Assembly: GCA_964423425.1 (NCBI GenBank)
Contig: CAYRES010000001.1
Span: forward strand, 310,001-374,000
Origin: CAYRES01 sp964423425
GTDB lineage: Bacteria; Actinomycetota; Thermoleophilia; RBG-16-64-13
DNA length: 64,000 bases
Reading direction: 5' to 3'
The first letter of the stretch is position 1. Every line of letters starts with the position of its first letter. The notes beneath the pieces were generated by a model. The model was not told the DNA's origin. It saw only the letters and a program-made list of their open reading frames with translations, and made no database searches. Shown here piece by piece: positions 52,012 to 61,035 of the stretch. The position numbers and the translations under genes are program-made.

Positions 52012-52743
52012 TCACTGCACACGCTCCACCATCTCGCCCGGCGACAGCCGGCCTTCATATGCGGGCAGAAGCAGCTCACCCCTTTCTTCGATCCTCACCC
52101 GGAGACCGAACCGGCGGGCATAGTCTTCGACCAGTAGTCGTGCATCTTCATTCTCCCTGAGTGCTCGGGACAAAGACCCGGGGTCGCCTATTGCCTCGAT
52201 GACGAAGGGCGAGGACAGTCTTACCGAGTTCACCAAGACCATGGGGCCCACGCAGCGAATGGCTGAGAACAGCGTGAGCCTCTGCCCGTTGATGGCGACG
52301 GCTTCCGCGCCTCCCACCCAGAGGGCGTTCACCACGACCCGCAGATCGTAGTCGTGGATGACATAGCCGGCGGGATCGACGCTGCCCTCCGGAGGATGAG
52401 GGTTGTCGGCAAGGGTGATGCGGACGCCTTTGCCCGCCACCCGAACCACGCCCGCGTTCATGGCCAGCTGGGCAAGCTGGGCATTGTAGCTGGCGACCAG
52501 ACCCTGGCGGACTGCGATTCCGCTCTCGTGGTTCATGACCTGGGCTCTGAGGGCGGCCAAGTCGGCGGAGAGCTCGCTCTTGGTGCGTTCCAAGTCTTCG
52601 ACCACCCGTATGAGTTCGTCCTGCCGGCCTCCCATGGTGGAACCGAGGAGAGTGTCACCGGAGCGAAGCGCGGTGACCAGCAGCAGCCCGAGAACACACA
52701 TAACGGCCGAGAAGACGACCACGTGTCTGCCTTGGTGGGACAT
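52012..52743 (-). CDS. DUF881 membrane-anchored protein, copy 2
   Basis: A 243-residue protein with the same layout as its neighbour: one helix (VVVFSAVMCVLGLLLVTAL), a coiled coil (ELIRVVEDLERTKSELSADL), then GKGVRITLADN, VNALWVGGAEAVAINGQRL and a C-terminal beta-strand domain. The two copies probably form a complex with Sbp at the membrane. It begins 3 bp after the sugar nucleotidyltransferase gene ends. Confidence 0.88.
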   Translation of the reverse strand: MSHQGRHVVVFSAVMCVLGLLLVTALRSGDTLLGSTMGGRQDELIRVVEDLERTKSELSADLAALRAQVMNHESGIAVRQGLVASYNAQLAQLAMNAGVVRVAGKGVRITLADNPHPPEGSVDPAGYVIHDYDLRVVVNALWVGGAEAVAINGQRLTLFSAIRCVGPMVLVNSVRLSSPFVIEAIGDPGSLSRALRENEDARLLVEDYARRFGLRVRIEERGELLLPAYEGRLSPGEMVERVQ

Positions 52744-52746
52744 TCG

Positions 52747-55263
52747 TCAGCCGGCCAACCTCCCGCGCTCATCGATGATGAGGCGCAGTCTCTCTGCGTA
52801 TTCTTCTGCGATCGCCCTCACGCTGGCATCCGTATTCGATTCTGCGTACACGTGAAAGAGGGGCTCGTCTGCATCAGGAATCACCTGGGCCCAGTCACCT
52901 CGGTCGAGCATCACCTTGATGCCGTCGACCAGTGAGACCTCGGCACCCTTCAACTCTTCGACCATGAGACGCATCACCGAGCCCTTGGCATGCCACGGAC
53001 AGGGAACCGTGACCTGTTCAGTGTGCACTTCGGGCAGTGAAGCCACCTGCTCACTCAAAGCGTGCTCTCGTACGGCCACTGTCTCCATCACCTTGCCGAA
53101 GGCAAACACGGCATCCAGGTACGCGAGGAAGCGGGGGAAGGCGAAGCCCCCGTCCGCGGTGGCGGCAAACACCACGTCGGGGCTGGCCGCCTCGGCCAGA
53201 AGGAACGAAGGTGAGACCTTCGTTCGTACCACCTGCATGCCGTGCTGCCGTGCGATTGCGTCGACGTGGCGGGTGACGTTGAGCGGGAAGGCGGCGGTCG
53301 CCCCCATCTCTTGACGGCACACGTGCTGCAGAAGCAACAGGAGCAAGGCGTTGTCAGACACTCTGACCCCCCTCTCATCCACCACTACCATACGCTCTGC
53401 CGCGGCATCGAATAGCACTCCCACGTCCGCTTCCATGGACGTCACGAGCCGGGCCACGTTCTCGACCGCCCGGTCGAGACGCTCGTGATCGGACACGCCT
53501 TCCGCCGGGGATCGTGACGAGGTGGCGGTGAGTACCTCGAGTTCGAGTTTGTCGAGCAGTTGCGGGAGCAGAAGGCCAGCAGCCGAGGCCCCGTAATCGA
53601 CGGCCACCCGGATGGTCCGCCCTCGTATCGCGGCCGTATCCCACAGCTCGTACAGGGTGAGAAGGTAGCTCTCGATGGCCCGCGCCGGGTAGATTATTGT
53701 GCCGATCTCGTGGGACGGAGCCCGGCGGAAATCCTCGCGATGATAGTAGTTCTCGAGCGTGCGCTCCCGTTTGGGGTCAAGTGGGACCCCGGGCGGCTCT
53801 GCAAAGAGAATCTCAACCTCTTCGTAGTTGTCCGGAGACACGCGCACGTGCACACCGCCGGCGGCGTTGCCCATCTTCAGGTCGAAGCGGTTCACGGCCC
53901 CGGGGACCTCCTCGAGATCCCTCACCCAGATGCCGGTGGAGTTCAAACCGGAGATGATGGCCCGCTTGAGCACTCTCGAGGCAGGGTGGGCGTCACGGCT
54001 GGTCACCACCCACGACTTGTTGCGAAGAAGCGTGCCGTACGACATGGCCAGACGCATCGCCGTCTCGGGGGTGATATCGACGTTCACGAGACCACGGACG
54101 CCATTGCGGCCGAAGAGCGCACTGGTCCCTCTCGTCTCCCAGATGATGCTCGATTTGATGGAAGAGCCCGGCTCCACGCTCTTCAGCGGATAGATCTTGA
54201 CGTTGTTGCCAATGAAGGAATGCTTGCCGATGGAGCTCTGATCTCCGATGGCGGCTCCCTCGGCAACCATCGTGTTGGCGCGGATGTCGACTGAATGCCC
54301 GATCACTGCTCCCTGCACCCGCACACCGTCCCCAAGGTAGGAGTTGTCGCCGACGACGGTGTTGATGACCTGCGAGCCCTTCTTCAGAACCACGTTGTTA
54401 CCCAGTACGGAGTGCGGCCCCACGAACGCAGTCGGGTCGATTCGGGAGTAGCTGCCAATGACGGCGGGCCCTTCGACGTTGTCGAGGTCGTTCAGGTTGA
54501 CATCCTGGCCCAGCCAGATGTTGCCACGCAGCCGCACACCTGGTAGCTGCACGCGGACCAATCCGTCGAGTGCGTCGCGGTTGGCCTGGATATACTGCTC
54601 CAGATTGCCGATGTCCTGCCAGTACCCGCCGGCCAGGTAGCCGTAGAGTGGTTTGTGCATGTCGAAGAGTCTGGGGAAGAGCTCATGGCTGAAATCGTAG
54701 GGCCTGCCGGGAGGGATGTGATCGAGCACCTCTGGCTCCAGCACGTAGATGCCGGTGTTGATGGTGTCGGAGAAGACCTGCCCCCACCCCGGCTTCTCCA
54801 AGAACCGTTCGATGCGGCCGTCTTCGTCCACAATGACCACGCCGAACTCCAACGGGTTGTCCACGCTCTTGAGGGCGATGGTGACCATAGCCTCCCGCTC
54901 CCGGTGGAAGGCCAGTATCTCGCCGAGGTCGAAATCGGTGAGTGCGTCTCCGCTGATGACCATGAACGTGTCATCCAGTGCCGACTGCACGTTCTTGACG
55001 GAACCGGCTGTGCCAAGCGGTGACTCCTCCACCCCATACTCTATGCTCATACCCAGGCTGGAACCGTCGCCGAAGTGATTGCTGATGACCTGCGAAAGGA
55101 AACCCACGGTCATCACGACTTCATTGATACCGTGGTACTTCAGCAACTCCAGAATGTGTTGGGCACAGGGCTTGTTGCCGATCGCTACCATCGGCTTGGG
55201 CTGGTTCGAGGTGAGCGGCCTCAGCCTGGTTCCCTGTCCTCCAGCCATCACGACAGCCTTCAT
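52747..55263 (-). CDS. Sugar-1-phosphate nucleotidyltransferase / phosphomannomutase fusion
   Basis: An 838-residue three-part protein. Residues 1-235 form a nucleotidyltransferase (GGQGTRLRPLT, then LEKPGWGQVFS); 250-370 are hexapeptide repeats of the left-handed beta helix; from 385 on it resembles phosphomannomutase/phosphoglucomutase (SRDAHPASRVLKRAI). It should make GDP-mannose or a related nucleotide sugar. The mutase half lacks a canonical TASHNP active loop, having GGVHVRVSP instead, so mutase activity is uncertain. A strong GGAGGAGGG precedes the ATG. It heads the operon with DUF881-Sbp and VanW, hinting at a cell-wall polysaccharide role. Confidence 0.87.
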   Translation of the reverse strand: MKAVVMAGGQGTRLRPLTSNQPKPMVAIGNKPCAQHILELLKYHGINEVVMTVGFLSQVISNHFGDGSSLGMSIEYGVEESPLGTAGSVKNVQSALDDTFMVISGDALTDFDLGEILAFHREREAMVTIALKSVDNPLEFGVVIVDEDGRIERFLEKPGWGQVFSDTINTGIYVLEPEVLDHIPPGRPYDFSHELFPRLFDMHKPLYGYLAGGYWQDIGNLEQYIQANRDALDGLVRVQLPGVRLRGNIWLGQDVNLNDLDNVEGPAVIGSYSRIDPTAFVGPHSVLGNNVVLKKGSQVINTVVGDNSYLGDGVRVQGAVIGHSVDIRANTMVAEGAAIGDQSSIGKHSFIGNNVKIYPLKSVEPGSSIKSSIIWETRGTSALFGRNGVRGLVNVDITPETAMRLAMSYGTLLRNKSWVVTSRDAHPASRVLKRAIISGLNSTGIWVRDLEEVPGAVNRFDLKMGNAAGGVHVRVSPDNYEEVEILFAEPPGVPLDPKRERTLENYYHREDFRRAPSHEIGTIIYPARAIESYLLTLYELWDTAAIRGRTIRVAVDYGASAAGLLLPQLLDKLELEVLTATSSRSPAEGVSDHERLDRAVENVARLVTSMEADVGVLFDAAAERMVVVDERGVRVSDNALLLLLLQHVCRQEMGATAAFPLNVTRHVDAIARQHGMQVVRTKVSPSFLLAEAASPDVVFAATADGGFAFPRFLAYLDAVFAFGKVMETVAVREHALSEQVASLPEVHTEQVTVPCPWHAKGSVMRLMVEELKGAEVSLVDGIKVMLDRGDWAQVIPDADEPLFHVYAESNTDASVRAIAEEYAERLRLIIDERGRLAG

Positions 55264-55403
55264 GTCGCCCTCCTCCCTGGGTGAATAGCGGAAAAGATAC
55301 CATTATCGTCGCCCGCCGAACGGTCTGGGACGCACCGCAGGACAAGCGCGCCCCCTAACCCGGCAACGTGTGGTCGCCGGACCGCAGCCGGCACCCTCAC
55401 ATG

Positions 55404-55446
55404 ATCGGGGACCCGGCACCGCGTATCGCGGTGCCGGGTCCCCGAT
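55404..55446 (-). terminator. 20-bp hairpin after trpB
   Basis: A perfect 20-bp inverted repeat (55404-55423 with 55427-55446) around a 3-nt TAT loop, 75 bp after the trpB stop on the minus strand. No T tract follows in that direction, but the stem is very strong. Confidence 0.65.
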
Positions 55447-55520
55447 TGCACTACATCGTCCAACGAGGTGCGCAATGCTGCGACGCAGGGGGCTGCCTGC
55501 CGCAGCAGAGGGCGGGGGTT

Positions 55521-56771
55521 CTACAGGTAGCCTTCCCCCGTGCCCCAGTTTTCGATGACGTAGTCGAGGTCTTTGTCGCCCCGACCGCTCATATTGACGA
55601 GAATGGTACCGGTGCCCATCTGCTTCGCCTTCTCGATGGCGAAGTACATGGCGTGGGCGCTTTCCAGCGCGGGGATGATGCCCTCATACCGGCTCAGGAG
55701 GAAGAAGGCCTCAGCCGTCTGCTTGTCGGAGGCCGTGACGTAGTTCACGCGGCCTACATCCTTCAGGTAGGAGTGCTCCGGCCCCACGCCGGGGTAGTCG
55801 AGACCGCTGGCGCAGGAGTAGACCGGAGCCGGCGAACCGTCCTCGTTCTGAAGAAGGTAACACTTGAAGCCGTGGATGACGCCCTCACTGCCGTAGCTGA
55901 TGGTGGCTGCGTGGTCCCCGAGGTGATCGGCGCACGCTTCCACCGACTCCTGGTGGCCCGACGGTTCCACTCCGTAGATCTCGACCTCTGGGTCGTCCAA
56001 GAAACCCTGGAAAATGCCCATGGCGTTCGACCCGCCACCGACGCACGCGCACACCACATCGGGAAGCTGGCCGGTCATATCGTAGAACTGTTCTCTCGCC
56101 TCGAGACCAACGACCCGCTGGAAGTCGCGCACCATCATGGGGAACGGATGCGGACCGACGACTGAGCCGATGCAGTAAATGGAGTTCTCCGGATCGGCCA
56201 GGTATGCTTCGAACGCCGAGTCGACGGCTTCCTTCAAGGTCCTGAGACCGTGTTTCACCGGCACCACGGTGGCACCCAGGATATTCATGCGCTCCACGTT
56301 TGGCTGCTGCTTGGCCATGTCTACTTCGCCCTGGTGGATCTCACACTCCAGACCGAAGTACGCGGCGGCGGTGGCGAGTGCCACGCCGTGCTGGCCGGCG
56401 CCCGTCTCGGCAATGAGCTTCTTCTTGCCCATGTACTTGGCGAGAAGACCTTCACCCATGCAGTGATTCAGCTTGTGGGAACCAGTGTGATTGAGGTCTT
56501 CCCTCTTCAGATAGATCTGCGCCCCCCCGAGCGCCATGGACAGCCTACGCGCGTGATACACGGGAGTCGGGCGGCCCTGGTAATGCTCACGAATCGACCG
56601 GAGTTCTTCGATGAACCTCGCGTCGCTATGGATGCGGTAGTACGCCTCGACAATCTCTGCGAACGGCTTCTCGAGAACCGGCGGCAGATACTGGCCTCCG
56701 TATGGCCCAAAATAGCCATCCTTATCGGGACCGGTGCAATACTTGTCCGGCTTGGTCAAAGTGCCAGCCAT
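55521..56771 (-). CDS. trpB: Tryptophan synthase beta chain-like protein
   Basis: A 416-residue PLP enzyme of TrpB1 type: the PLP lysine in KREDLNHTGSHKLNH (about residue 100), the catalytic Glu in AETGAGQHGVA, and the phosphate loop GGGSNAMG. It condenses indole with serine. The usual HTGAHKIN segment is HTGSHKLN here. No trpA or other trp gene adjoins, so it may work with a distant TrpA or salvage indole. ATG 56771 is chosen; the in-frame TTG four codons before is unlikely. Confidence 0.88.
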   Translation of the reverse strand: MAGTLTKPDKYCTGPDKDGYFGPYGGQYLPPVLEKPFAEIVEAYYRIHSDARFIEELRSIREHYQGRPTPVYHARRLSMALGGAQIYLKREDLNHTGSHKLNHCMGEGLLAKYMGKKKLIAETGAGQHGVALATAAAYFGLECEIHQGEVDMAKQQPNVERMNILGATVVPVKHGLRTLKEAVDSAFEAYLADPENSIYCIGSVVGPHPFPMMVRDFQRVVGLEAREQFYDMTGQLPDVVCACVGGGSNAMGIFQGFLDDPEVEIYGVEPSGHQESVEACADHLGDHAATISYGSEGVIHGFKCYLLQNEDGSPAPVYSCASGLDYPGVGPEHSYLKDVGRVNYVTASDKQTAEAFFLLSRYEGIIPALESAHAMYFAIEKAKQMGTGTILVNMSGRGDKDLDYVIENWGTGEGYL

Positions 56772-56829
56772 AGTACCCCCCAAAAGTCTTGGTGTGTGAT
56801 GAAGCGCGCCCCCTGCTGCACTTCACCGG

Positions 56830-56858
56830 AGTATAAAACGAACCTCCGGGTTCGGCAA
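56830..56858 (-). promoter_or_regulatory. Promoter of trpB
   Basis: On the minus strand TTGCCG (56858-56853), a 17-bp spacer and TATACT (56835-56830), about 60 nt before the start codon. The leader is too short for a classical trp attenuator and has no run of Trp codons. Confidence 0.65.
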
Positions 56859-56986
56859 GTGGCAATACCCCCCGGCCCAAGCGTTCCATGCGGTCCCGAG
56901 CAGGGTGGGAATGGGAGAGAAGCAGTATGGAGAGACGTATGGTGAACCCGCCTTCAGGCTGGTGCCCAGGGCGAGTAAGATCATGA

Positions 56987-57060
56987 TCGGGACGGCCGGA
57001 TTTGAACCGGCGACCTTCCGGCCCCCAGCCGGATGCGCTACCAGGCTACGCCACGTCCCG
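56987..57060 (-). tRNA. tRNA-Pro, anticodon GGG
   Basis: A full cloverleaf on the minus strand: acceptor CGGGACG pairs with CGTCCCG, the D arm has the AGCCTGGTAGCGC pattern typical of tRNA-Pro, anticodon stem TCCGG/CCGGA with loop CTGGGGG (anticodon GGG), and T arm GCCGG-TTCAAAT-CCGGC. Discriminator A. CCA is not encoded (TC follows), so it is added after transcription. Reads CCC and CCU codons. Confidence 0.95.
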
Positions 57061-57071
57061 ATGCGGCAACC

Positions 57072-57080
57072 AGTATAGCA
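57072..57080 (-). promoter_or_regulatory. Extended -10 promoter of tRNA-Pro
   Basis: TGC followed by TATACT on the minus strand, 12 nt before the mature tRNA 5' end. The -35 region has no consensus hexamer. The short distance fits a direct tRNA transcript. Confidence 0.5.
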
Positions 57081-57110
57081 CGGTCCTCGGGGAGACGCGC
57101 CTCCCTCTCC

Positions 57111-58154
57111 TCAGACATGCTCGGCACGGGGCTGCCTTACCATGAGGTCGTGCACCACCCGGTGAACATCTCGTCCCTCGTATACGACCTCCGTGACAGC
57201 TTTCGTGATGGGCATCTCGACACCGAGCGCGCGTGCCAGTTCCAGTATAGCCGGGGCGGCGGTCAGACCTTCGGCCACCATCCCCATCTCGAGCTCTATC
57301 TCTCGCGGAGAGTGGCCTCGGGCTATGAGTTCACCCGCCAAGCGGTTGCGGCTGTGGCTCGACGTGCAGGTAACGATGAGATCACCCATGCCTGCGAGCC
57401 CCGAGAACGTGAGCGGGTCGGCACCCATCTCCCGGCCGAGACGGGCCATCTCCGCAAGTCCCCGCGTCATGAGCGCCGCTCGGGTGTTGTCGCCGTAGCC
57501 GACTCCATCGGAGGTACCGGTGGCGATAGCGATGACGTTCTTCACCGCACTCGCTATCTCCACCCCTACCACGTCCTGGTTGACGTACGCACGGAAATGC
57601 TCATTACTGAGGAGTACCTGCAGCCAGCGGGCCAACTCTACGTCATCAGAGGCTATGACGGTGGCTGCCGGCTTGTCGCGCGAAACCTCTTCGGCGTGAT
57701 TGGGCCCGGAGAGAACGGCCACCCGCGGGGAGATACGAGCCAGCCGCTCCTGCACCAGAAGACTCAACCGTGTGCCGCTCGTCGGCTCGACCCCTTTGGT
57801 GAGACTGAGGAGGGCGACCGACCGGGGCAGGGACTCGGCGATGCTGTCAAGAGCGGCCGCGTAGCCCTTGCTGGGCACGCACATGACCACCAGATCCTCG
57901 TTGCGGAAGTCATAGCCTGGATACACTGCGGCCCGGAGTTCCTGGGGTAGGCGGACGTTCCGCAGGTAATCGGGATTGTGCCGGCTGAGGCGGATGGTCT
58001 CGGCCAGCGCCGCTCTCCGGCACAACAGCACCGTATCGATACCCACGAGAGACAGGTGGCGCGCGAACGCGGTACCCCAGCTGCCCGCGCCGACGACGGC
58101 CGCCCGAACACGACGGCCGTTGTGAAGAGGCCCGGCGGTGCTACTCCCTTCCAT
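57111..58154 (-). CDS. gpsA: Glycerol-3-phosphate dehydrogenase (NAD(P)+)
   Basis: Makes sn-glycerol 3-phosphate for phospholipids. The 347 residues show the Rossmann loop VVGAGSWGTAFA, SGPNHAEEV, the catalytic Lys in SAVKNVIAIATG, and GLAGMGDLIVTC. ATG 58154 gives a short extension ahead of the core; upstream GTGs at 58172 and 58202 lack better signals. It overlaps the end of plsY by 14 bp. The partner acyltransferases PlsY and PlsC are in the same operon. Confidence 0.93.
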   Translation of the reverse strand: MEGSSTAGPLHNGRRVRAAVVGAGSWGTAFARHLSLVGIDTVLLCRRAALAETIRLSRHNPDYLRNVRLPQELRAAVYPGYDFRNEDLVVMCVPSKGYAAALDSIAESLPRSVALLSLTKGVEPTSGTRLSLLVQERLARISPRVAVLSGPNHAEEVSRDKPAATVIASDDVELARWLQVLLSNEHFRAYVNQDVVGVEIASAVKNVIAIATGTSDGVGYGDNTRAALMTRGLAEMARLGREMGADPLTFSGLAGMGDLIVTCTSSHSRNRLAGELIARGHSPREIELEMGMVAEGLTAAPAILELARALGVEMPITKAVTEVVYEGRDVHRVVHDLMVRQPRAEHV

Positions 58155-58824
58155 CCTCCCCTTTCCGAACACTTTGGGCGGGGTCGCGCTTCTCGCCTCC
58201 ACGCGCGCGGCGGATGCGGGTCCACGGAAGCTTGATGCGCGGTTCCTCGCGCCGCCACAGGCGCCTCATGTTTCCCCTGTGCGCGTACAGGGTGATCGAG
58301 GCAGCCGCAAGCGAGAATATCACGTACGCGAGTGGCTGGCCCATGGTGAGGGTGAGTGTGGGAAAGAGGAGACTCACGAAGATGGACGCAGCCGACACCG
58401 TGGACGTGGCAAGCAGGACCACGGCGAAGCCGGCCAAGAGGAGGGCGCTGATGACCGGCATCATGGCTATGATGGCACCCGCGGCGGTGGCTATGCCCTT
58501 GCCGCCGCGTCCGCGTAAGAAGACTGAATAGTTGTGGCCCACCATGGCGGCGACGGCCGCCGCTATGAGTACCCAGGAGTCCACCCCGAGCAGGCGCGCG
58601 GCCAGCACCGGCATGAATCCCTTGGCCACGTCACAGATCAGGACCACAATCCCCAGCCACACGCCGAGCACGCGGAACGCGTTGGTAGTGCCTGGGTTCC
58701 CGCTGCCGTGTTCGCGGACGTCCACCCCCTTTATCAGCCGTCCCAGGAACACGCTGGGAGACAATGAACCAAGCAGGTACGAAGCGAGCAGGAGCAGTAT
58801 CGCGGAAACGACCTCGCTGCTCAT
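58141..58824 (-). CDS. plsY: Acyl-phosphate:glycerol-3-phosphate acyltransferase PlsY
   Basis: Adds the first acyl chain to glycerol 3-phosphate at the membrane. The 227 residues show YLLGSLSPSVFLGR, HGSGNPGTTNAFR and RGRGGKGIATAAG, the three conserved PlsY segments, within five to seven helices. A basic C-terminal tail of about 30 residues is extra. The start overlaps the der stop by 4 bp. Confidence 0.94.
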   Translation of the reverse strand: MSSEVVSAILLLLASYLLGSLSPSVFLGRLIKGVDVREHGSGNPGTTNAFRVLGVWLGIVVLICDVAKGFMPVLAARLLGVDSWVLIAAAVAAMVGHNYSVFLRGRGGKGIATAAGAIIAMMPVISALLLAGFAVVLLATSTVSAASIFVSLLFPTLTLTMGQPLAYVIFSLAAASITLYAHRGNMRRLWRREEPRIKLPWTRIRRARGGEKRDPAQSVRKGEDGRE

Positions 58825-60185
58825 GTGTAGCGCTCTTCCTTGCCTTCGAAATCAATGATCAGCGGGATACCCCACATAGCGAACGCCTCCCGCAGGCGAT
58901 TCTCCAAGAAGAAGCCGTAGTTGCGTGTGATGAGAGCACGGCTGTTGATCATGACCTTGAAGCGCGGAGGCGCTGCATCGTACTGTACCGCGTAGAAGAG
59001 CTTGAGTTTCTTGCCGGACTTCTGCGGGACCCCGCGCTCCCTCAAGGACCCGAGCCAGCGGTTGAGGTCGGCCGTGGGGATACGCGTGCTGTACCGCTCG
59101 TAGAGACTGAGGGCCATCGGTAGCACGTGACCGAGGTTGCGTCCGGTGAGGGCGGAGATTGTGAGCACCGGTGGACGCATCTGCACCTTGGTGAAGATGC
59201 GTTCCTTTGCCTTCTGCAGGTCCATGTCGGCCATGTCCCACTTGTTGAAGAGCACGGCGGTGGCGCACTTGGCCCGTTGGGCCTCGTAGGCGACCTGCAG
59301 GTCGAGGTCAACCAAGCCTTCGGAGGCATCGACGAGGACGAGGGCGACGTCGCTTCGTTCCATAGCGCGAACCGCCCGCAGTGAGCTGAAGAACTCGATG
59401 CTCTCCTCGGCACGCTTGGCCTTGCGCCTGAGCCCGGCGGTGTCGACCAGGTCTATGGCGCGGCCGTGGTATTCGATTCGAGTGTCGATGGAGTCCCGAG
59501 TGGTGCCCGGGAGCGGTGATACGATGACCCGGTCGCTGCCGAGCAGCGCGTTTACCAAGGAGCTCTTGCCCACGTTGGGCCTGCCCACGATGGCCACCCT
59601 CACCACTTCTGCCGCGACGTCGCCGGGGGTGAGAGCGCTGGGTGCGGAAACGGGGAGACGGTCGAAGACGGCGTCGAGGAGATCCCCGATGCCCAACCCA
59701 TGTTCGGCCGAGATGGGAAGAGGCTCACCGAGGTCGAGCTCCCAGAAGTCATGAAGGGCATGGAGCGCCGGAGGGCGGTCGGTCTTGTTCACGGCCAGAA
59801 TGACCGGTGCACGGCTCCGATGCAGGATGTGGGCTATCTCGTGGAGTTGGGGACCGACCGGTTGCGTACCGTCTACCACGAACACCACGGCGTCGGCCTC
59901 TTCGATTGCGTACCGGGCTTGAGCGGCCATCTGGTCGGCGAGCGGCTCGGTAGCCGCGAAATCCATACCCCCCGTGTCGACTGCGACGAAGAACCGTGAC
60001 CGCCACTCACCAAGGCCCTCCTTGCGGTCACGGGTGACTCCGGCGGTGGGCTCGACCACAGCCTCCCGGCTCTCGGTGAGTCGGTTGAAGAGAGTGGACT
60101 TGCCGGAGTTGGGGTAGCCCACAATCGCCACTTTGGGCCAATCGGCGTGGCGGGAAGGTTGCCCGGGAAACACGTCCCCTTTCAT
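58821..60185 (-). CDS. der: Ribosome biogenesis GTPase Der (EngA)
   Basis: Tandem-GTPase factor for 50S subunit assembly. The 454 residues hold two G domains (GYPNSGKST near 23-31 with NKTD, and GRPNVGKSS with NKWD), each with its DTGG/DTAG motif, and a C-terminal KH-like domain (KLKLFYAVQYDAAPPRF). The ATG overlaps the ispH stop. Der-plsY-gpsA order is conserved in many Gram-positives. Confidence 0.96.
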   Translation of the reverse strand: MKGDVFPGQPSRHADWPKVAIVGYPNSGKSTLFNRLTESREAVVEPTAGVTRDRKEGLGEWRSRFFVAVDTGGMDFAATEPLADQMAAQARYAIEEADAVVFVVDGTQPVGPQLHEIAHILHRSRAPVILAVNKTDRPPALHALHDFWELDLGEPLPISAEHGLGIGDLLDAVFDRLPVSAPSALTPGDVAAEVVRVAIVGRPNVGKSSLVNALLGSDRVIVSPLPGTTRDSIDTRIEYHGRAIDLVDTAGLRRKAKRAEESIEFFSSLRAVRAMERSDVALVLVDASEGLVDLDLQVAYEAQRAKCATAVLFNKWDMADMDLQKAKERIFTKVQMRPPVLTISALTGRNLGHVLPMALSLYERYSTRIPTADLNRWLGSLRERGVPQKSGKKLKLFYAVQYDAAPPRFKVMINSRALITRNYGFFLENRLREAFAMWGIPLIIDFEGKEERYT

Positions 60186-61030
60186 GAGGCCACCCCCTTG
60201 AGGTGCGCCACAAGCGCCTCAATCTGGTCGGGAGGCGTCGAAGCGCCCGCCGTGACTCCTATGCGGCGGCAGCCTTCGAGCCATTCCTTGCGTATCTCGT
60301 CCGGCAGCTCGATGTGGTGTGTGTTGGGTTGCACGGCACGGCATATCTCGGCCAACCTCGTGGTGTTACCGGAATTCCTCCCCCCCACCACGATGACCAC
60401 ATCCACCGAGGCGGCCACGGCTTGCGCCGATTGCTGCCGCTGCTCCGTGGCGTTGCAGATGGTGTTGTAGACGAGCAGTTCGCGCACCTTCGAGGCGAGC
60501 GCGCCCACCAGCGCCGCCAAGCGCTCTTGGGACTGGGTGGTCTGTACCACGACCCCCACCCTCTTCGAGGAGAGTTCTCCCGGCAGCATGTCTGAGTTCT
60601 CCACCACGAGGGCGTCCGGGCCGGCGTAAGAACGAAGCCCCATCACCTCCGGATGGGCAGGTTCACCCAGAATCACCACCAAGTACCCACTCTCGCGCAG
60701 ACGCGCCGCCTTCTCCTGGGCCGCCTTGACGAAGGTGCACGTCGCATCGACGACGTGCAAACCCCGCCTCTGCAGCCGCTCGATGACCTCACGCTCGACC
60801 CCATGGGAGCGGACCACCACTGTACCGCTTCTCGCATCCTCTTCCCGCTCGATAACGCTGAGGCCCTGGGCCTCGAGTTGACGGATGACCTCGGGGTTGT
60901 GAATGAGCGGACCGAAGCTGCACACGGGCTTCTTTGCGTTGAAAGCGGCATCGCGGGCCAAGTCGAGTGCTCGCTCCACACCCCAGCAGTATCCTGCGAA
61001 CTCCGAGATGAGTATCTCCGGGGGACTCAT
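60182..61030 (-). CDS. ispH: 4-hydroxy-3-methylbut-2-enyl diphosphate reductase
   Basis: Last step of the MEP pathway, yielding IPP and DMAPP. The 282 residues have the three iron-sulfur ligands Cys15 (GYCWGVERA), Cys98 (DATCTF) and a third in ICNATEQRQ, and SGNTTRLAEICR near the end. The ATG at 61030 sits 5 bp after plsC and fits the family N terminus. The MEP route is expected in actinobacteria. Confidence 0.96.
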   Translation of the reverse strand: MSPPEILISEFAGYCWGVERALDLARDAAFNAKKPVCSFGPLIHNPEVIRQLEAQGLSVIEREEDARSGTVVVRSHGVEREVIERLQRRGLHVVDATCTFVKAAQEKAARLRESGYLVVILGEPAHPEVMGLRSYAGPDALVVENSDMLPGELSSKRVGVVVQTTQSQERLAALVGALASKVRELLVYNTICNATEQRQQSAQAVAASVDVVIVVGGRNSGNTTRLAEICRAVQPNTHHIELPDEIRKEWLEGCRRIGVTAGASTPPDQIEALVAHLKGVAS

Positions 61031-61035
61031 GGGCC

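Noticed and set aside
56772..56986. trp attenuator or riboswitch before trpB
   Set aside because: The leader from the predicted start is about 50 nt, with no Trp codons and no competing hairpins.
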